Shown one piece after another: positions 24,227-32,582 of a stretch of DNA of 64,000 nucleotides (position 1 is its first letter; each line of letters starts with the position of its first letter). The DNA lies in NCBI RefSeq assembly GCF_004919685.1, contig NZ_SMYZ01000047.1, forward strand, positions 138,106 to 202,105, written 5' to 3'. A program made the translations under genes and the position numbers. Source of the stretch: Mesorhizobium norvegicum (lineage in GTDB: Bacteria; Pseudomonadota; Alphaproteobacteria; Rhizobiales; Rhizobiaceae). The notes below the pieces were generated by a model. That model was given only the letters and a program-made list of their open reading frames with translations. It searched no databases and had not been told where the DNA came from.

Positions 24227-25363
24227 ATGAACATTAAGAGCCTTCTCCTCGGCTCCGCTGCGGCCCTGATCGCAGTTTCCGGTGCGCGCGCCGCCGACGC
24301 CGTCGTCGTCGCCGAGCCGGAGCCCGCTGAATACGTCAAGATTTGCGACGTCTACGGCGCTGGCTACTTCTACATCCCCGGCACCGAAACCTGCCTGCGC
24401 ATCGGCGGCTATGTCCGCTATACGATCGGCGTGGGTGACCGCGAAGGCGTGCAGAACGTTCCGGATCATTTGGATGCCGGTGACACCAATGACACCTACT
24501 ACAAGCAGGCGCGCTTCACGCTGAGGACCTGGACCGGCCAGGAAACCGAACTTGGCACCTTGAAGACCTACACCGAGACCCGCTTCAACTTCGCCAACAG
24601 CAGCGGCGACTACGCTGATCAGGATGGCGTCTACCCGGCCGGCTACAACCCGGATGGCTGGCAGGCTGGCAACAAGGCGGTTTCGCTGAACTTCGCCTGG
24701 ATCCAGCTCGGTGGTCTCCGCGTCGGTAAAGACGAATCGGCCTTCGATACGTTCATCGGCTACGCCGGCAACGTCATCGACGATACGCTCGTTCCCTACG
24801 GCTCGTTCGACACCAACGTCGTCCAGTACTACTTCGATGCTGGCAACGGCTTCTCGGCCGTCGTCTCGCTCGAAGAAGGCTACGGCGACAACACGATCGA
24901 CAGCTATGTTCCGCATGTCACCGGCGGCGTGAAGTACACGCAGGGCTGGGGCGCGATCACCGGCGTCGTTGCTTATGACAGCAACTACGAAGAGTGGTCC
25001 GGCAAGGTCCGTTTGGACGTGAACGCCACCAACGAACTGTCGCTGTTCATCATCGGCGGTTACGGCTCGAACGACAACACTATCCTTGGTGTTCAGGCGG
25101 ACCACGACTTCTACAAGCTGTGGGACGGCAACTGGGCGATCTGGGGCGGTGGCACCTACAAGTTCAACGAGAAGACCTCGTTCAACGTCCAGGCTTCGTA
25201 TGACGAAGGCAAGACCTTCGGCCTGGCCGCGAACGTTGCCTACGACATCGTTCCCGGCCTCACGATCACGGGCGAAGTTGATTACTTCAACAAGGGCGAC
25301 AGCGACTGGCACGCCAGCGATGACGGCGTCGGTGGTATCCTCCGCTTCCAGCGCACGTTCTAA
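24227..25363 (+). CDS. Porin, Omp2b/RopA family (copy 2)
   Basis: 378-aa outer membrane porin. The first 70 residues are nearly identical to copies 1 and 3 (same signal peptide, same KICDVYGAGYFYIPGTETC cysteine pair), with differences concentrated in surface-loop segments and shorter loops than copy 1. It ends in LRFQRTF, the C-terminal Phe needed for barrel assembly. The ATG at 24227 follows TGGAGG. A strong terminator follows 25 nt after the stop. Confidence 0.95.
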   Translation: MNIKSLLLGSAAALIAVSGARAADAVVVAEPEPAEYVKICDVYGAGYFYIPGTETCLRIGGYVRYTIGVGDREGVQNVPDHLDAGDTNDTYYKQARFTLRTWTGQETELGTLKTYTETRFNFANSSGDYADQDGVYPAGYNPDGWQAGNKAVSLNFAWIQLGGLRVGKDESAFDTFIGYAGNVIDDTLVPYGSFDTNVVQYYFDAGNGFSAVVSLEEGYGDNTIDSYVPHVTGGVKYTQGWGAITGVVAYDSNYEEWSGKVRLDVNATNELSLFIIGGYGSNDNTILGVQADHDFYKLWDGNWAIWGGGTYKFNEKTSFNVQASYDEGKTFGLAANVAYDIVPGLTITGEVDYFNKGDSDWHASDDGVGGILRFQRTF

Positions 25364-25388
25364 GGGCTGGTTCCTTACAGGTGAAATC

Positions 25389-25425
25389 CAGCCCGGGCGC
25401 GCAAACGCCCGGGCTGTTTTTGTTT
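25389..25425 (+). terminator. Rho-independent terminator of porin 2
   Basis: CAGCCCGGGCG, loop CGCAAA, CGCCCGGGCTG: a perfect 11-bp stem followed by TTTTTGTTT. Confidence 0.92.
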
Positions 25426-25485
25426 CGTGACTGGGTCAACGCAAACAGAAGGATGGGGGTAACGGTAGCTGAATAGGATCCGCAG

Positions 25486-25524
25486 GTGATTTCGTGGGAT
25501 CCGCTGATGGGCGGATGAAATCAC
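25486..25524. repeat. Nested inverted repeat ahead of the integrase gene
   Basis: Outer arms GTGATTTC (25486-25493) and GAAATCAC (25517-25524), inner arms ATCCGC (25499-25504) and GCGGAT (25511-25516), with a 5-nt bulge on the left. GGATCC occurs twice just upstream and within. It may be an integrase binding site or a regulatory hairpin. Confidence 0.5.
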
Positions 25525-25601
25525 AATCGCGTGATTCAAATCTCTTGAAAGGACGCTCCCAAGCGGATAGGGCTGATCTATCCCACTCGGGGGTGTGGCA
25601 A

Positions 25602-26693
25602 ATGATGACGAACGAAGCGATTCAAGAGGGTGAGCCCTCTGATCATTTTTCGATGTTTTCTTCTCAAAATTCGACGATACGATACAGTTACAACAAGATC
25701 AGAGAAGTAAAGTCGTACAGGGTCGGAGAGCTTTTTTTAGCATACCGGGACATATTGTGGGATGATGGGCGGCATAAATACAATGTCAGCTCTTTCATCG
25801 GCGAGATAGATGAGCTTCTCCTTGGGGAGCGATTCAGCGCCTTTGACCAGAGTACCCTGGACAACCTTATCGGCACCTTGCGCCAGCGCGGCAACAGCAA
25901 CGCAACCATCAATCGAAAGATGGCTGCCCTTAGCAAACTGCTACGCAAGGCTCACAAGATGGGGGATATCCACAGCCTGCCTGAGTTCCGCCGCCAGAAG
26001 GAGCGGGCGGGACGGATTCGTTTCCTCGAGAGGGACGAAGAGGCCAGGCTGTTCGCTGCCATCAAGAGCCGCAGCGAGGAAGCCTACAGGCTTTCCGTCT
26101 TCCTGGTCGACAGCGGATGCCGTCTCGGCGAGGCGCTTGGGCTGATCTGGAATGACATCCAGGAGCATCGCGTCAGTTTCTGGATCACCAAATCCGGCCG
26201 CAGCCGCACCATTCCGATGACCGAGCGGGTCAAGGAAGTCATCAAGCTGCCACCCGCCGAAGGCCGCCGGCCAAAGGGCCCGTTCACCAAGCTCAGCCAG
26301 GCACAGTTCCGTGCCATCTGGAACGACGCAAAGGCCGAAGTCGGCCTTGGCGCCGACGACCAGGTGGTGCCGCACATACTGCGCCACACCTGCGCCTCAC
26401 GTCTTGTCCAGGGCGGCATCGACATCAGGCGCGTGCAGATGTGGCTCGGCCACCAGACACTGTCGATGACCATGCGTTACGCGCATCTGGCCACGAATGA
26501 TCTCGACGGCTGTGTCATCGTGCTAGAAACGCCTCGATCGACTCAGCCGACCGGCAAATGCGCGGAAAACTCCATGTTTTCTTCACCCGTGACGACGCCT
26601 TCGTCGCCGAAGGCAGAGCGGAAACAGAGGGACGAAACGGCTGCGGCAAAGGAATCGCCGAAAGCGCCTCGGAAAAATTCAAAAGCCAAGTAG
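25602..26693 (+). CDS. Tyrosine recombinase / phage-type integrase
   Basis: About 363-aa site-specific recombinase. An N-terminal SAM-like DNA-binding part (residues 30-125) is followed by the catalytic domain with the full set: Arg174 (DSGCRLGEAL), Lys197 (ITKSGRSR), His258 and Arg261 (HILRHTC), His284 (WLGHQT) and nucleophile Tyr293 (MRYAHLA). The C-terminal 60 residues are Lys/Ser/Pro-rich. The 5' part is clearly more AT-rich than the neighbours, a sign of transfer. No excisionase, attachment repeats or cargo were found around it. The start is uncertain; GTG 25494 would add 36 residues. Confidence 0.88.
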   Translation: MMTNEAIQEGEPSDHFSMFSSQNSTIRYSYNKIREVKSYRVGELFLAYRDILWDDGRHKYNVSSFIGEIDELLLGERFSAFDQSTLDNLIGTLRQRGNSNATINRKMAALSKLLRKAHKMGDIHSLPEFRRQKERAGRIRFLERDEEARLFAAIKSRSEEAYRLSVFLVDSGCRLGEALGLIWNDIQEHRVSFWITKSGRSRTIPMTERVKEVIKLPPAEGRRPKGPFTKLSQAQFRAIWNDAKAEVGLGADDQVVPHILRHTCASRLVQGGIDIRRVQMWLGHQTLSMTMRYAHLATNDLDGCVIVLETPRSTQPTGKCAENSMFSSPVTTPSSPKAERKQRDETAAAKESPKAPRKNSKAK

Positions 26694-26752
26694 GCTGGCG
26701 AGCCCAGCCTATACTATTGTAATTATCCCAGGACCTTGTTTGGTCTTGGGGT

Positions 26753-27652
26753 TTACTGTGAGCTATCCTGCCGTTCGGCCCGATCAAGAAAAGCGGCAAT
26801 GTCGCTGGGCAGGCGGCCGGTCTCGAGGAATGGCGCGTGGCCCTGATCCGCGACGGTGATCGTTTCGATGCCAGGATGGCGCTTTCGCATCTGCTCCAGC
26901 GTTTCCTCCGACAAGAGCCTCGAATTGGCGCCGCGAATGGCGAGCAAGGGAATGGCCGCCAACGCCTCGAATTGCGGCCATAGATCAGGCAGCGGCTGCG
27001 TCAGGTCGAGACTGGCAACTGTGCCGATCAATTTCGGGTCGAAGTCGGGCACCAAGCCAGCGTCCGTTTCACGGTAGAGAGCCCATACCATCCGGTCCCA
27101 ATCCGGTCCGGCAAGCGCGGAGAAGTCCTTGACATGCACGCTGCGCTGGGCGGCAGTCGCCTGTGCCGGGGTTTTCGGTGTCGGGTTGCGCTCGAGATAA
27201 GACTGGATATGGGCAAGCCCAGCCACCTCGATCACCGGGCCGATGTCGTTGAAAACAATGGCTTTCAGGACAGCCGGTCGCATCATGCCGAGCACATGGA
27301 TGATCAGCCCGCCGCGCGACGTGCCGATGAAGGCTGCTTCCTCGATGTTCAGCGCCGCCAGCCCGGCAAGGACGTCGCCAGCTTCCACGCCGACATTGTA
27401 GTGACTGATATCGGGATCGTAGGCGGATTGCCCGCGCCCGCGATAGTCGAAGGCAATGACTTTTCGCGGAGTTGCAGATCGCGCCGAAAGATGGAGTGCG
27501 AGCTCATGAAAGTCCCGGGCATTGCGGGTCAAGCCTGGCAGGCAGACGACCGGCCAGGGGCCGGTATTGGCTTCGCCGTAGATGCGCGCATGAAGTTTCA
27601 GCCCATCCGGTGCGCTGTAGAAGAAGTCGGAGAAAAGTTGGTCACTCGACAT
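26753..27652 (-). CDS. Alpha/beta hydrolase
   Basis: 299-aa cytosolic hydrolase. The oxyanion segment is VVCLPGLTRNARDFHELA, the nucleophile elbow GTSRGG (Ser), and the catalytic His is in DQGHAPFLE near the C-terminus. FDYRGRGQSAYDPD is the usual strand before the elbow. This is an esterase/haloperoxidase-like group; substrate unknown. A single gene between the integrase and a repeat element. Confidence 0.9.
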   Translation of the reverse strand: MSSDQLFSDFFYSAPDGLKLHARIYGEANTGPWPVVCLPGLTRNARDFHELALHLSARSATPRKVIAFDYRGRGQSAYDPDISHYNVGVEAGDVLAGLAALNIEEAAFIGTSRGGLIIHVLGMMRPAVLKAIVFNDIGPVIEVAGLAHIQSYLERNPTPKTPAQATAAQRSVHVKDFSALAGPDWDRMVWALYRETDAGLVPDFDPKLIGTVASLDLTQPLPDLWPQFEALAAIPLLAIRGANSRLLSEETLEQMRKRHPGIETITVADQGHAPFLETGRLPSDIAAFLDRAERQDSSQ

Positions 27653-27732
27653 CTGGGCGCGATTCCTTGCCGTTGCCGGATCGTCTAAGACTGCTACAGG
27701 CGAGGGTAGGGATGGTCAAATGGAAGGCGCTC

Positions 27733-27884
27733 TTCCTTCCCCCCTTGTGGGGGAAGGTGGATCGGCGCGCAGCGCCGAGACGGATGAGGGGTGTTCCAGC
27801 GGAGTGAGGCGTTGGTGTTCCCTGGAACACCCCTCATCCGACCTCGCTACGCGAGGCCACCTTCTCCCACAGGGGGAGAAGGGA
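27733..27884. repeat. Long palindromic intergenic repeat (MITE-like)
   Basis: About 150 bp with nested inverted arms. Inner arms CGGATGAGGGGTGTTCCAG (27781-27799) and CTGGAACACCCCTCATCCG (27822-27840) are a perfect 19-bp match. Outer arms pair the CCCTTGTGGGGGAAGGTGG region (27742-27760) with CCACCTTCTCCCACAGGGG (27857-27875). Such elements are dispersed in rhizobial genomes. It sits just downstream of the lytic transglycosylase gene and can fold into a very stable RNA on either strand. Confidence 0.8.
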
Positions 27885-27892
27885 AGAAAGCC

Positions 27893-29938
27893 TCAACTCC
27901 GCCCGTTCACCAGATCTCCAACAATGTCGTATTTGCCGGAAATACGCATCTTGTAGACCTCGTAATTCTCCATCACGCGCTGCACGTAACTTCTTGTTTC
28001 CGTGTAGGGAATCCGCTCGATCCAGTCGACGACGGCATCGATGTCCTTGCCACGCGGATCGCCATATCTGGCCACCCACTGACTGGCCCGGTTGGGGCCG
28101 GCATTGTAGCCGGCGAAGGTCAGCACATAGGAGCCGTTGAAGCGATCGAGCTGCTCGCCGAGGAAGGCTGAACCGAGCGTCGCGTTGTAACCGGCGTCGG
28201 TGGTCAGCCGTGTCTGCGAAAACTGCAATCCAGCCTTCTTCGCCAGCTGCTTGGCGGTTCCCGGCATCAGCTGCAGCAGCCCGCGCGCGCCGGCGCTGGA
28301 CACGGCGCCGATGTTGAATTCGCTCTCCTGGCGGGCGATCGCATAGGCCAGCGCCTTGCCTGAGCCGGAAATGTCAGCCGAATCAGGAATGACACCGAGC
28401 GGATGCGACAGTGCGCCGACATCGATGCCGCGCGCGCCGGCGATCTTGCCGACTTTCAGCGCCATGAAATGGTTGCCCTGCTTTTCCGCAAGGACAGCGA
28501 GCAGCGCGAGTTCCCCCGGGCTGGTCAATTGCCCGGCAAGGTCGCGATAGAGCGTCTCGGCATAGCGGTCGTAGCCCGCTTCCTGCAGCCGCTTGATGGC
28601 GCTGACGGCTTCGCGGCCGGCAAAATTCTGCCGGTCGGCTGCACTTGGCGAGGGATAGACGATGTTGAGCGCCTGCCGGCCGACGCGCTCGGCGGCGAGC
28701 TGGCCGTAGAATGTCGTGCCGTAGGCTGCGGCGCGCGCAAAATAGTCCTTGGCATTGCCCGGACCGCCGACTTCCGCCGCACGGCCGAGCCAGTAATAGC
28801 CACGTGACAGCGTCATCGGCCCTTGGGCAAGGTCGGCGATTCGCGCGAAATGCGTTGCGGCAAGCTTGGGGTCGTTCAGGCCGCGCAGCGCATACCAACC
28901 GGCATGGAATTCAGCGTCCGCCGCATTGGTGGCACTTTCGGCGGCGTTTGTGGCGACGATCCGGTAGGCCGTCTTCATGTCGCCCTGGTCGACCAGTTCG
29001 CGCGACAACACCCGGCGCTCGACCCACCAGGCATCCGGATCGACGAGAGCTTCGCGATCGGCGGGTGCCTGCATCACAATGGCTGCGGCACCGGCAAAGT
29101 CCTCTTGCTTGCGCAGATATTCGGCCTGCGCGAAGAAATAGCCGGCCGAAAATTGTGCCGCCGGCACCGCCTTCAGCAGTTTGGCGGCATTCTTGTCGCC
29201 TTTGTCGGCCGCCGCCCAGGCATCGGCGAGCTGCTGGGCGCCGGCGAGGCCGGCGACGCGCAGCGCGGAATTGGCGCGGTCGGCATAGAACATGCGCTCC
29301 ATGCGAAAACGATGGTCGACAGCCGGGATCAGGCTGCCGAATTCCTTGATCAGCGCCGTCTCGTCCTTGGCCTCCAGGATAGCGGTGCGCCAGAATGGCG
29401 ACAGCACCGAGCGCGCCGCCTTGGTATTGCCTGACACCACATAGGCGCGAGCGAGAACCATCACGCCTTCGAATGTCTGCGGCTGGCTGCCGTCGAACGC
29501 CGCAATGACGATGTCGGGGGCAGGGTTCTCGCGATAGAGCGCGCGCTCGCTGTTCTTGCGCAGGGCGACGGTGCCCGGCCAGTTGGGCAGCATCTTAGCC
29601 GCGGCGGCGATATCGCCGCTCGGAACCTTGTCGCCGCCATAAAGCGCGATCGCCCAGGCGAGGATGTGCTGGTCGAGGGAGTGAGCGGGAAGGGCATCGC
29701 GCACGCCACGAGCGCCGGGACTATCGCCAGCCGCCAGCGCATCCAGCCCGCTCTTCAAGAGAGCGACGCCGGGCGAGGCGTCCTGTTGCGCCTTGTCCTG
29801 CAGGTTAGGCATCGCCGAGCCCGGCATCGGGATGGCCGAAGTAACCTGCACGTCGACGCTGCCGCCCGTCGCCATGCCCGGCATCAGCGCGAGCGTGGCG
29901 CCAAGCAGCGCGAAGAGGTGAGGCCGACCGCCCGGCAT
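27893..29938 (-). CDS. slt: Soluble lytic murein transglycosylase
   Basis: 681-aa periplasmic peptidoglycan-cleaving enzyme. A signal peptide occupies about residues 1-25 (LFALLGATLALMPGMATGG). A long alpha-superhelical region with TPR-like helices follows. The C-terminal SLT domain (about 520-660) has the catalytic Glu in AIARQESEFNIGAVSSAGARGLLQLMPGTAKQLA and the YNAGPNRASQW motif. It generates 1,6-anhydromuropeptides during cell wall turnover. AAGGAAAG precedes the ATG. Confidence 0.94.
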   Translation of the reverse strand: MPGGRPHLFALLGATLALMPGMATGGSVDVQVTSAIPMPGSAMPNLQDKAQQDASPGVALLKSGLDALAAGDSPGARGVRDALPAHSLDQHILAWAIALYGGDKVPSGDIAAAAKMLPNWPGTVALRKNSERALYRENPAPDIVIAAFDGSQPQTFEGVMVLARAYVVSGNTKAARSVLSPFWRTAILEAKDETALIKEFGSLIPAVDHRFRMERMFYADRANSALRVAGLAGAQQLADAWAAADKGDKNAAKLLKAVPAAQFSAGYFFAQAEYLRKQEDFAGAAAIVMQAPADREALVDPDAWWVERRVLSRELVDQGDMKTAYRIVATNAAESATNAADAEFHAGWYALRGLNDPKLAATHFARIADLAQGPMTLSRGYYWLGRAAEVGGPGNAKDYFARAAAYGTTFYGQLAAERVGRQALNIVYPSPSAADRQNFAGREAVSAIKRLQEAGYDRYAETLYRDLAGQLTSPGELALLAVLAEKQGNHFMALKVGKIAGARGIDVGALSHPLGVIPDSADISGSGKALAYAIARQESEFNIGAVSSAGARGLLQLMPGTAKQLAKKAGLQFSQTRLTTDAGYNATLGSAFLGEQLDRFNGSYVLTFAGYNAGPNRASQWVARYGDPRGKDIDAVVDWIERIPYTETRSYVQRVMENYEVYKMRISGKYDIVGDLVNGRS

Positions 29939-30288
29939 GATCTTTAAGTCTTTCCTTGTCCCGGCATTCTATCAGCAGGCGAAGATGCCTCGAAGCCTAA
30001 ACTTAGGTCGTGAAGAGCCCGTAAACAAAGAGTTAGCGAGGCCGTTCGAATTGCGCTTGCTGGCACCATGGCAATGCTTGCCGCGCAACCATGTCGAGAC
30101 TATGGTGCGCCGCTTCGCTTTCGGTTAGAAGGCGCGCACGACAAAACACCGATGCATGTCGCCCAAAAGTGGATACCGGTTTTGGGGCAACGACATGCAT
30201 GAACAAAGATGCATGTCGCCCTAAAAGTGGGTACCGGTTTTGGGACAACGACATGCATGAACAAGGAAGTCCCAAGGAGTTGGACGAT
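29939..30288. other. 350-nt dapA upstream region with tandem repeats
   Basis: Divergent space between slt (minus) and dapA (plus). No gene is seen. The first 200 nt should hold both promoters; the remainder is filled by two tandem copies of a 50-bp palindromic element ending 30 nt before the dapA ATG. Confidence 0.5.
30152..30258. repeat. Two tandem 50-bp palindromic elements
   Basis: Copies at 30152-30200 and 30209-30258. Each begins ATGCATGTCG and ends CGACATGCAT, with AAAAGTGG.TACCGGTTTTGGG in the centre, the same AAAAGTGG..ACCGGTTTT core as the RIME-type repeat at 38417. A third relative lies at 39066-39110. Confidence 0.85.
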
Positions 30289-31170
30289 ATGCTGAGAGGC
30301 TCGCTTACTGCGCTCGTGACACCGTTCGAAAAGAGCGGGCGTTTCGACGAGAAAGCCTTTCGCGCGTTCGTCGAATGGCAACTCGCGGAGGGCACGACAG
30401 GACTGGTTCCCGTGGGCACCACCGGCGAGTCGCCGACGCTGTCGCATGACGAGCACCGCCAGGTCGTCAAGGTGTGCATCGAGGTTGCCAAGGGACGCGT
30501 TCCGGTCGTTGCCGGCGCCGGTTCCAACAACACCGAGGAAGCCGTCGGGCTCGTGCAATATGCCGAGAAGGCCGGCGCCGATGCTGCCCTGGTCGTCACG
30601 CCCTACTACAACAGGCCGACACAACGCGGCCTGTACGAGCACTTCGCTGCCGTTGCCAGGGCGACCAAGCTGCCGATCATCATCTACAACATCCCGCCGC
30701 GCTCGGTGATCGACATGATGCCGGAGACGATGGGCCGGCTCGCGCACGACTTCAAGAACATCGTCGGCGTCAAGGATGCCACCGGCAAGGTCGAACGGGT
30801 TTCCGAGCAGCGCGCCACGTGCGGCAAGGATTTCATCCAGCTTTCGGGCGAGGATGCTTCGGCGCTTGGCTTCAACGCGCATGGCGGCGTCGGCTGCATC
30901 TCGGTGACCTCGAACGTCGCGCCGCGGCTGTGCGCCGAATTCCAGGAAGCAACACTGTCCGGTGACAGCGCCAAGGCGCTGGATCTGCAGGATCGCCTGC
31001 TGCCGCTGCACAAGGCGATCTTCTTGGAACCTGGCGTTTCCGGCGCCAAATACGCATTGTCGAAGCTGGGCAAGGTCGAGAATGTGCTGCGCTCGCCGCT
31101 TGTCACGGTCGAGGATGTGACCGCGGCAAAGATTGATGCGGCCATGAAGCACGCCGGCTTGATTAATTAG
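30289..31170 (+). CDS. dapA: 4-hydroxy-tetrahydrodipicolinate synthase
   Basis: 293-aa aldolase-fold enzyme of lysine and diaminopimelate synthesis, condensing pyruvate with aspartate semialdehyde. Motifs: GTTGESPTLSHDEH (pyruvate-binding TT pair), VTPYYNRPTQRGLYEHF (Tyr), IIYNIPPRSVIDM, and the Schiff-base Lys in GVKDATGKVERV. The ATG at 30289 has AAGGAG 9 nt upstream; the longer frame through the tandem repeats is rejected. Confidence 0.96.
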   Translation: MLRGSLTALVTPFEKSGRFDEKAFRAFVEWQLAEGTTGLVPVGTTGESPTLSHDEHRQVVKVCIEVAKGRVPVVAGAGSNNTEEAVGLVQYAEKAGADAALVVTPYYNRPTQRGLYEHFAAVARATKLPIIIYNIPPRSVIDMMPETMGRLAHDFKNIVGVKDATGKVERVSEQRATCGKDFIQLSGEDASALGFNAHGGVGCISVTSNVAPRLCAEFQEATLSGDSAKALDLQDRLLPLHKAIFLEPGVSGAKYALSKLGKVENVLRSPLVTVEDVTAAKIDAAMKHAGLIN

Positions 31171-31175
31171 CGAGC

Positions 31176-31310
31176 CCGTTTGGAAACTCTACTCCTGCGG
31201 CCATCTGAAGGCGCCACCTGCGCTTCCGGTGCTCACGTACTATATGTACGCTCCGCTCCGGTTCTCGGTGACACCGTCATCTGACTCGCAGGAGCGAGTT
31301 TCGAAACGGA
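31176..31310. repeat. 135-bp imperfect palindrome between dapA and smpB
   Basis: Left arm CCGTTTGGAAACTC..CTCCTGCG and right arm CGCAGGAG..GAGTTTCGAAACGG are inverted copies with few mismatches; the middle has CGTAC/GTACG around TATAT. It ends 11 nt before the smpB ATG. Dispersed elements with this TCACGTAC..GTACGCTCCGCTCCGG core occur in other proteobacterial intergenic regions as far as I recall. Confidence 0.75.
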
Positions 31311-31321
31311 CTCTGGACGTC

Positions 31322-31801
31322 ATGAATCAAGTTAGAAAAGCCGATCCCAACAACAAGACCGTTTCGGAAAACCGCAAGGCGCGGTTTTCCTACGAGATTC
31401 TCGATACGATCGAGACCGGTCTGGTGCTGACCGGCACCGAGGTCAAGTCGCTGCGCCAGGGCCAGGCCAACATACAGGACAGCTATGCCTCGGTCGAAGG
31501 CGGCGAGATCTGGCTGATCAATTCCTATCTGCCGGAATATTTGCAGGCCAACCGCTTCAACCACGAGCCGCGGCGTCGCCGCAAACTGCTGCTCAACAAG
31601 CGCGAGATGGCGAAACTGTCGCAAAGCGTCGACCGCGAGGGCATGACGCTGGTGCCACTGAAGATTTATTTCAACGACCAGGGCCGCGCCAAGCTGCTGC
31701 TCGCCGTCGGCCGCGGCAAGAAACTGCACGACAAGCGCGAATCCGAGAAGCAGCGCGACTGGTCGCGCGAGAAGGGCCGGCTGTTAAAAGAGCGTGGGTA
31801 G
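31322..31801 (+). CDS. smpB: SsrA-binding protein
   Basis: 159-aa RNA-binding partner of tmRNA in trans-translation, rescuing stalled ribosomes. Typical segments: ENRKARFSYEILDTIETGLVLTGTEVKSLRQGQANIQDSYA, PRRRRKLLLNKREM and the Lys/Arg-rich C-terminal tail KLHDKRESEKQRDWSREKGRLLK. The tmRNA gene itself is not in the window. The ATG at 31322 is chosen because the frame upstream runs through the palindromic repeat. Confidence 0.97.
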   Translation: MNQVRKADPNNKTVSENRKARFSYEILDTIETGLVLTGTEVKSLRQGQANIQDSYASVEGGEIWLINSYLPEYLQANRFNHEPRRRRKLLLNKREMAKLSQSVDREGMTLVPLKIYFNDQGRAKLLLAVGRGKKLHDKRESEKQRDWSREKGRLLKERG

Positions 31802-31816
31802 GCTGGGGCCATTCGT

Positions 31817-32536
31817 TTGAAGAACCGGATTGTCCTCTTTGGTTTGGCCAGCCTGGTCTTGGTATGTTTCGTCGCGGCAGGCGGCTATCTCTATTTCAAG
31901 GCATTCTCGCCGGACCGCGATAAATATCCGGTCAGGGGCATCGACGTCTCCCATCACCAAGGCCAGATCGACTGGCGGCGGGTTGCCGCCGACGATGTCG
32001 CCTTCGCCGTCATCAAGGCGACTGAAGGCGGCGATCATGTCGACGATGCCTTCGCGAGGAATCTGGAAGAGGCCCGCGCCGCCGGTCTCGCCGTCGGCGC
32101 CTATCATTTTTTCACCTTTTGCCGGCCTGGCGCCGACCAGGCGAAGAATTTCATCTCGGTGGTGCCGCACGATCAGCCGCTGCTGCCGCCGGTCGTCGAC
32201 ATCGAATTCGGCGGCAACTGCCCGCAGCGGCCAACGCCCGAACAATTGAGCGCCGAACTGGCCGCGTTCCTTGCCCCTGTCGAGGCAGCGTTCGGCAAGC
32301 CTGCGATTGTCTATCTGACCGATGAGGCAGCGGAAGCCTATGCCGGGCGCATTGCTGCCCGTCCGCTCTGGCTTCGCTCATTGCTTCTGGAGCCGGACCG
32401 CGGCGACTGGGTCTACTGGCAGTACCACAACAGGGGGCGCGTCGACGGCATCAACGGCGATGTCGACCTGAATGTGCTGCAGGGTGGACCGGCGGTTTTG
32501 GCTGCGCTGTCCGCTGCATCGCCGGTCGCTCCGTGA
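31817..32536 (+). CDS. Glycoside hydrolase family 25 (lysozyme-type muramidase)
   Basis: 239-aa enzyme with an N-terminal membrane anchor or signal (IVLFGLASLVLVCFVAAGGYLYF) and a GH25 barrel. It begins with the signature GIDVSHHQGQIDW, followed by VIKATEGGDHVDDAF, AYHFFTFC and PPVVDIEFGG with the catalytic acids (Asp and the Glu of DIE). It should cleave peptidoglycan outside the cytoplasmic membrane. The start is TTG 15 nt after smpB; no ATG is available nearby. Probably cotranscribed with smpB. Confidence 0.88.
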   Translation: MKNRIVLFGLASLVLVCFVAAGGYLYFKAFSPDRDKYPVRGIDVSHHQGQIDWRRVAADDVAFAVIKATEGGDHVDDAFARNLEEARAAGLAVGAYHFFTFCRPGADQAKNFISVVPHDQPLLPPVVDIEFGGNCPQRPTPEQLSAELAAFLAPVEAAFGKPAIVYLTDEAAEAYAGRIAARPLWLRSLLLEPDRGDWVYWQYHNRGRVDGINGDVDLNVLQGGPAVLAALSAASPVAP

Positions 32537-32582
32537 ACTCAGTGATTCCCTGAACCACTGAGAGATATCGTTCGCCGTCGTT

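Noticed and set aside
25364..26752. Boundaries of a genomic island around the integrase
   Set aside because: No direct repeats matching the tRNA-Ser 3' end were found near the integrase, and flanking genes are ordinary chromosomal ones.
30152..30258. Short regularly spaced repeats as a CRISPR array
   Set aside because: Only two copies, no unique spacers of constant length and no cas genes; they are palindromic intergenic elements.
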